From Dipteris shenzhenensis (lineage: Eukaryota; Polypodiophyta; Polypodiopsida; Gleicheniales): a stretch of DNA of 64,000 nt. The notes beneath the pieces were generated by a model. It saw only the letters and a list, made by a program, of their open reading frames with translations. It was not told the origin of the DNA and searched no databases. Within the stretch, counting starts at the first letter, position 1; each line of letters begins with the position of its first letter. Below, one piece after another: positions 58,601 through 64,000 of the stretch. Position numbers and translations under genes: made by a program. The stretch lies in NCBI GenBank assembly GCA_047967505.1, contig CM106540.1; one strand, 5' to 3'.

Positions 58601-61600
58601 ATGATATCTACACAGCGGAGACACTGATCACTACATAGAAGAATGCACATGTGAGTTTGATGGTCTCAGTGTAATTATGTATTTGCCAGCATGAGATTGG
58701 CATCACTGTCATTCTCCAATAGTGGTAATCTAGACAAACTAAACCTGTAGATTGACATTCCACTATATTTAATGGCTGTAGTAGGATAATGGCAAAAGTT
58801 TAAATGCACATGTGAGTTTGATGATCTCATTGTCATTATATAGTTGCCAGCATGAGATTGGCATCACTACCATTCTCCGCTAGTAGTAATCTAGACAAAC
58901 TGAACCTATAGATTGACATTCCAAAAATTTTATTGGCTGTAGTAGTATAATGGCAAAAGTTCCAATGCACATGTGAGTTTAGGATTCCTTGTGCCATTTT
59001 TAAGGTCTTGATATGAGATTGGCACCACTTCCATTCTCAACTGGTGGCATTCTCCACAGAGATTGACACAATTCCATATGATATCTACACAACGGAGACA
59101 GTGATCACTACATAGAAGAATGCACATGTGAGTTTGATGGTCTCAGTGTCATTATGTATTTGATAGCATGAGATTGGCATCACTGTCATTCTCCAGTAGT
59201 GGTAATCTAGACAAACTAAACCTGTAGATTGACATTCCACTATATTTATTGGCTGTAGTAGGATAATGGCAAAAGTTTCAATGCACATGTGAGTTTGATG
59301 ATCTCATTGTCATTATATAGTTGCCAGCATGAGATTGGCATCACTGCCATTCTCCGCTAGTGGTAATCTAGACAAACTGAACCTATAGATTGACATTCCA
59401 CAAATTTTATTGGCTGTAGTAGTATAATGGCAAAAGTGCCAATGCACATGTGAGTTTAGGATTCCTTGTGCCATTTTTAAGGTCTTGATATGAGATTGGC
59501 ACCACTGCCATTCTCAACTGGTGGCATTCTCCACAGAGATTGACACAATTCTATATGATATCTACACAGCGGAGACAGTGATCACTACATAGAAGAATGC
59601 ACATGTGAGTTTGATGGTCTCAGTGTCATTATGTATTTGCCAGCATGAGATTGGCATCACTATCATTCTCCAGTAGTGGTAATCTAGACATACTAAACCT
59701 GTAGATTGACATTCCACTATATTTATTGGCTGTAGTAGGATAATGGCAAAAGTTTCAATGCACATGTGAGTTTGATGATCTCATTATCATTATATAGTTG
59801 CCAGCACGAGATTGGCATCACTGCCATTCTCTGCTAGTGGTAATCTAGACAAACTGAACCTATAGATTGACATTCCACCAATTTTATTGGCTGTAGTAGT
59901 ATAATGGTAAAAGTTCCAATGCACATGTTAGTTTAGGATTCCTTGTGCCATTTTTAATGTCTTGATATGAGATTGGCACCACTGCCATTCTCAACTGGTG
60001 CATTCTTCACAGAGATTGACACAATTCCATAAGATATCTACACAGCGGAGACAGTGATCACTACATAGAAGAATGCACATGTGAGTTTGATGGTCTCAGT
60101 GTCATTATGTATTTGCCAGCATGAGATTGGCATCACTGTCATTCTCCAGTAGTGGTAATCTAGACATACTAAACCTGTAGATTGACATTCCACTATATTT
60201 ATTGGCTATAGTAGGATAAAGGCAAAAGTTTCAATGCACATGTGAGTTTGATGATCTCATTGTCATTATATAGTTGCCAACATGAGATTGGCATAACTGC
60301 CATTCTCCGCTAGTGGTAATCTAGACAAACTGAACCTTTAGATTGACATTCCACAAATTTTATTGGCTGTAGTAGTATAATGGCAAAAGTGCCAATGCAC
60401 ATGTGAGTTTAGGATTCCTTGTGCCATTTTTAAGGTCTTGATATGAGATCAGCACCACTGCCATTCTCAACTGGTGGCATTCTCCACAGAGATTGACACA
60501 ATTCCATATGATATCTACACAGCGGAGACAGTGATCACTACATAGAAGAATGCACATGTGAGTTTGATGGTCTCAGTGTCATTATGTATTTGCCAGCATG
60601 AGATTGGCATCACTGTCATTCTCCAGTAGTGGTAATCTAGACATACTAAACCTGTAGATTGACATTCCACTATATTTATTGGCTGTAGTAGGATAATGGC
60701 AAAAGTTGCAATGCACATGTGAGTTTGATGATCTCATTGTCATTATATAGTTGCCAGCATGAGATTGGCATCACTGCCATCCTCTGCTAGTGGTAGTGCC
60801 AATGCACATGTGAGTTTAGGATTCCTTGTGCATGTTTTCAGGTCATGGTATGAGATTGGCACCACTGCCATTCTTCACTGGTGGCATTCTCCACAGAGAT
60901 TGACACAAATCCATATGATCTCTACACAGCAGAGACAGTGATCACTACATAGAAGAATGCACATGTGAGTTTAGGCTTCTCAATGCCATTTATTAGGGCC
61001 TAATAAGAGATTGGCACCACTGCCATTCTCCACTTGTATAGATATTCACCCTACTATTGTAGGAGGGGTATTCTAGTTATCATAGGAGAGTGGTGTCCTA
61101 TTCCATTCTACATGTGAGTTTGATGATCTCAGAGATTGACACAATCTCCTTTATATGTTTTCCGGTCATGGTATGAGATTGGCACCACTGCCATTCTCCA
61201 CTGGTGGCATTCTCCACAGAGATTGACACAATTCCATATGATCTCTGCACATGTGACTTTAGGCTTCTCAATGCCATTTCTTAGGGCCTAATAGGAGATT
61301 GGCACCACTGCCATTCTCCACTTGTACAAATGTTTACCCTACTATTCTAGGGGGTATTCCAGTGATCATAGGAGAGTGGTGTCTTATTCCATTCCACAGG
61401 TGAGTTTGATGATCTCAGTGTCATTATGTAGTTGCAAGAATGAGATTGGCACCACTGCCATTCTCCGCTAAAGGTAATCTAGACAAACTGAACCTATAGA
61501 TTGACATTCCACTAATTTTATTGGATGCAGTAGGATAATTGCAAAAGTTCCAATGCACATGTGAGTTTAGGATTCCTTGTGCATGTTTTCAGTTCATGGT

Positions 61601-64000
61601 ATGAGATTGGCACCACTGCCATTCTCCACAGAGATTAACACAATTCCATATGATCTACACAACGGAGACAGTGATCACTACATAGAAGAATGCACATGTG
61701 AGTTTATGATTCTCAATGCCATTTCTTAGGGCAAGCATGAGATTGGCATCACTGCCATTCTCCGCTAGTGGTAATCTAGACAAACTGAGCCTATAGATTG
61801 ACATTCCACTAATTTTATTGGCTGCAGTAGGATAATGGCAAAAGTGCCAATGCACATGTGAGTTTAGGATTCCTTGTGCATGCTTTCAGGTCATGGTATG
61901 AGATTGGCACCACTGCCATTCTCCACTGGTGGCATTCTCCATATTATCTCTACACAGGGGAGACAGTGATCACTACATAGAAGAATGCACATTACCACTA
62001 GCGGAGAATGGTAGTAGGATAATGGCAAAAGTGCCAATGCACATGTGAGTTTAGGATTCCTTGTGCATGTTTTCAGGTCATGGTATGAGATTGGCACCAC
62101 TGCCATTCTCCATAGAGATTGACACAATTCCATATGATATCTACACAGCAGAGACGGTGATCACTACATAGAAGAATGCACATGTAGTGGTAATCTAGAC
62201 AAACTAAACCTATAGATTGACATTCCACTAATTTTATTGGCTGCACATGTGAGTTTAGGCTTCACAGTGCCATTTTCTAGGCCTAATAAGAGATTGGCAC
62301 CACTACATAGAAGAATGCACATGTGAGTTTAGGCTTCTCAATGCCATTTATTAGGGCCTAATAAGAGATTGGCACCACTGCCATTCTCCACTTGTACAAA
62401 TGTTTTCCATTGATCATAGGAGAGTGTTGTCTGATTCCAATCCACATGTGAGTTTGATGATCTCAGAGATTGACACAATTCCATATGATCTCTACACAGC
62501 GGAGACAGTGATCACTACATAGAAGAATGCACATGTGAGTTTAGGATTCCTTGTGCACCACTGCCATTCTCCACTGGTGGCATTCTATAATGGCAAAAGT
62601 GCCAATCCACATGTGATTTTAGGATTCCTTGTGCATGTTTTCAGGTCATGCTATGAGATTGGCACCACTGTCATTCTCCACTGGTGGCATTCCCCACAGA
62701 GATTGACACAAATCCATATGATATCTACATAGCGGAGACAGTGATCACTACATAGAAGAATGCACATGTGAGTTTAGGCTTCTCAATGCCATTTATTAGG
62801 GCCTAATAAGAGATTGGCACCACAACCATTCTCCACTTGTACAAATGTTTACCCTACTATTCTAGGAGGGGTATTCCAGTGATCATAGGAGAGTGGTGTC
62901 CGATTCCAATCCAAATGTGAGTTTAGGATTCCATATGATCTCTACACAGTGGAGACAGTGATCACTGCATAGAAGAATGCACAGTAGGATAATGGCAAAA
63001 GTGCATGTTTTCAGGTCATGGTATGAGATTGGCACCACCGCCATTCTCCACTGGTGGCATTCTCCACAGATATTGACACAAATCCATATGATCTCTGCAC
63101 ATGTGAGTTTAGGCTTCTCAATGCCATTTCTTAGGGCCTAATAAGAGATTGGCACCACTGCCATTCTCCACTTGTACAGATGTTTACCCTACTATTCTAG
63201 GAGGGGTATTCCAGTGATCATAGTAGAGTGGTGTCCTATTCCATTCCACATGTGAGTTTGATGATCTCAGTGTCATTATGTAGTTGCCAGCATGAGATTG
63301 GCATCACTGCCATTCTCCGCTAGTGGTAATCTAGACAAACTGAACCTATAGATTGACATTCCACTAATTTTATTGGCTGCAGTAGGATAATGGCAAAAGT
63401 GCCAATGCACATGTGAGTTTAGGATTCCTTGTGCATGTTTTCAGGTCATGGTATGAGATTGGCACCACTGCCATTCTCCACTAGTGGCATTCTCCATAGA
63501 GATTGACACAATTCCATATGATCTCTACACAGCGGAGACAGTGATCACTACATAGAAGAATGCACATTACCACTAGCGGGGAATGTCAGTAGGATAATGG
63601 CAAAAGTGCCAATGCACATGTGAGTTTAGGATTCCTTGTGCATGCTTTCAGGTCATCACTACATAGAAGATTGCACATGTGAGTTTAGGCTTTCCCAAAG
63701 CCATTTCTTAGGGCCTAATAAGACTATCCTAGGAGGGGTATTCCAGTGATCATAGGAGAGTGGTGTCCGATTCCATTCTAAGTTTACCACAGTGCCATTT
63801 TCTAGCAAGCAATAATTCAAGCAAAATAATAGCACAAGTGAGTTTAGGCTTCTCAATGCCATTTCTTAGGGCCTAATAAGAGATTGGCACCACTGCCATT
63901 CTCCACTTGTACAGATGTTTACCCTACTATTCTAGGAGGGGTATTCCAGTGATCATAGTAGAGTGGTGTCCTATTCCATTCCACATGTGAGTTTGATGAT
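55654..64000. repeat. Main satellite array (copy 2), cut by window end
   Basis: This is the counterpart of 25300-33647. It aligns collinearly with copy 1 including irregular joins, so the arrays have not been reshuffled since duplication. Differences include ACTACCGTTTCTTCAC near 57000 (ACTGCCATTCTCCAC in copy 1) and CACAACCATT near 62820 (CACTGCCATT in copy 1). Copy 2 also lacks a 2-bp AC insertion present in copy 1 near 29210. Confidence 0.95.
57895..60790. repeat. 477-bp trimeric higher-order repeat (copy 2)
   Basis: This is the counterpart of 27540-30440. Trimer starts lie about 477 bp apart, with the same three monomer types. Its regularity is better preserved than in copy 1, which has the extra AC dinucleotide. 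Confidence 0.88.

Larger units (their letters stand above)
42217..64000. repeat. 30-kb tandem unit, second copy, cut by window end
   Basis: The match to copy 1 starts at 42217 (TCAGTGTTACTTGG, equal to 11840 on). The offset is 30,377 at first. It becomes 30,353 after a 24-bp difference near 17440/47817, then 30,354-30,355 and back to 30,353 through 1-2-bp indels. By eye I found about a dozen substitutions up to the ParB-like gene and more in the satellite. No other copy of this junction is visible. Confidence 0.93.

Overview
The window is nuclear DNA of a land plant. The evidence is genes split by GT-AG introns, plant-type protein families (a neprosin-domain protein and a PAR1 protein), Copia, CACTA, hAT and LINE remnants, and a large satellite array. 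I cannot name the species. The scarcity of host genes and the repeat load suggest a large, repeat-rich genome. I see nothing bacterial in its organisation.

Layout. 1-3,530: one apparently intact seven-exon neprosin-family gene on the minus strand. 3,530-8,350: AT-rich DNA with a hairpin, a short tandem repeat and a 1,063-bp tandem duplication carrying LINE 3' ends. 8,351-12,379: 5' LTR, primer-binding site, long leader and decayed gag of a Copia element that runs into CACTA sequence without any pol. 12,367-18,090: a CACTA (En/Spm) derivative with divergent TNPD-like (minus) and TNPA-like (plus) genes, separated and flanked by clusters of a TAGACGCG motif. 18,100-19,509: degenerate LINE reverse transcriptase and an inverted lone LTR. 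20,330-36,568: a satellite domain enclosing a ParB-like plus adenine/cytosine-N-methyltransferase-like gene. 36,798-37,571: PAR1 family gene, apparently lacking its 5' exon. 37,572-42,216: microsatellites, an endonuclease-domain scrap and a decayed hAT transposase.

The dominant fact is a direct tandem duplication. Sequence from 11,840 on starts again at 42,217 and stays nearly identical, apart from scattered substitutions and small indels, up to the window end at 64,000, which corresponds to about 33,647. The unit is 30,377 bp. It is either a recent duplication or two haplotypes joined in assembly. Because the copies differ, they allow useful comparison: copy 1 has a one-base frameshift in the methyltransferase-like gene, whereas copy 2 is open.

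The most unusual locus is the ParB/methyltransferase-like gene (21,896-24,924; copy 2 at 52,249-55,278). Its domain order resembles prokaryotic and phage ParB-methyltransferase fusions, but both diagnostic methyltransferase motifs are altered. Variants of a palindrome centred on GGCACTAGTGCC lie on both sides of it and inside its intron. The adjoining satellite is built from related GCCATTCTCC words, with a ~159-bp monomer arranged as a 477-bp trimeric higher-order repeat. A functional link between protein and sites is a hypothesis only.
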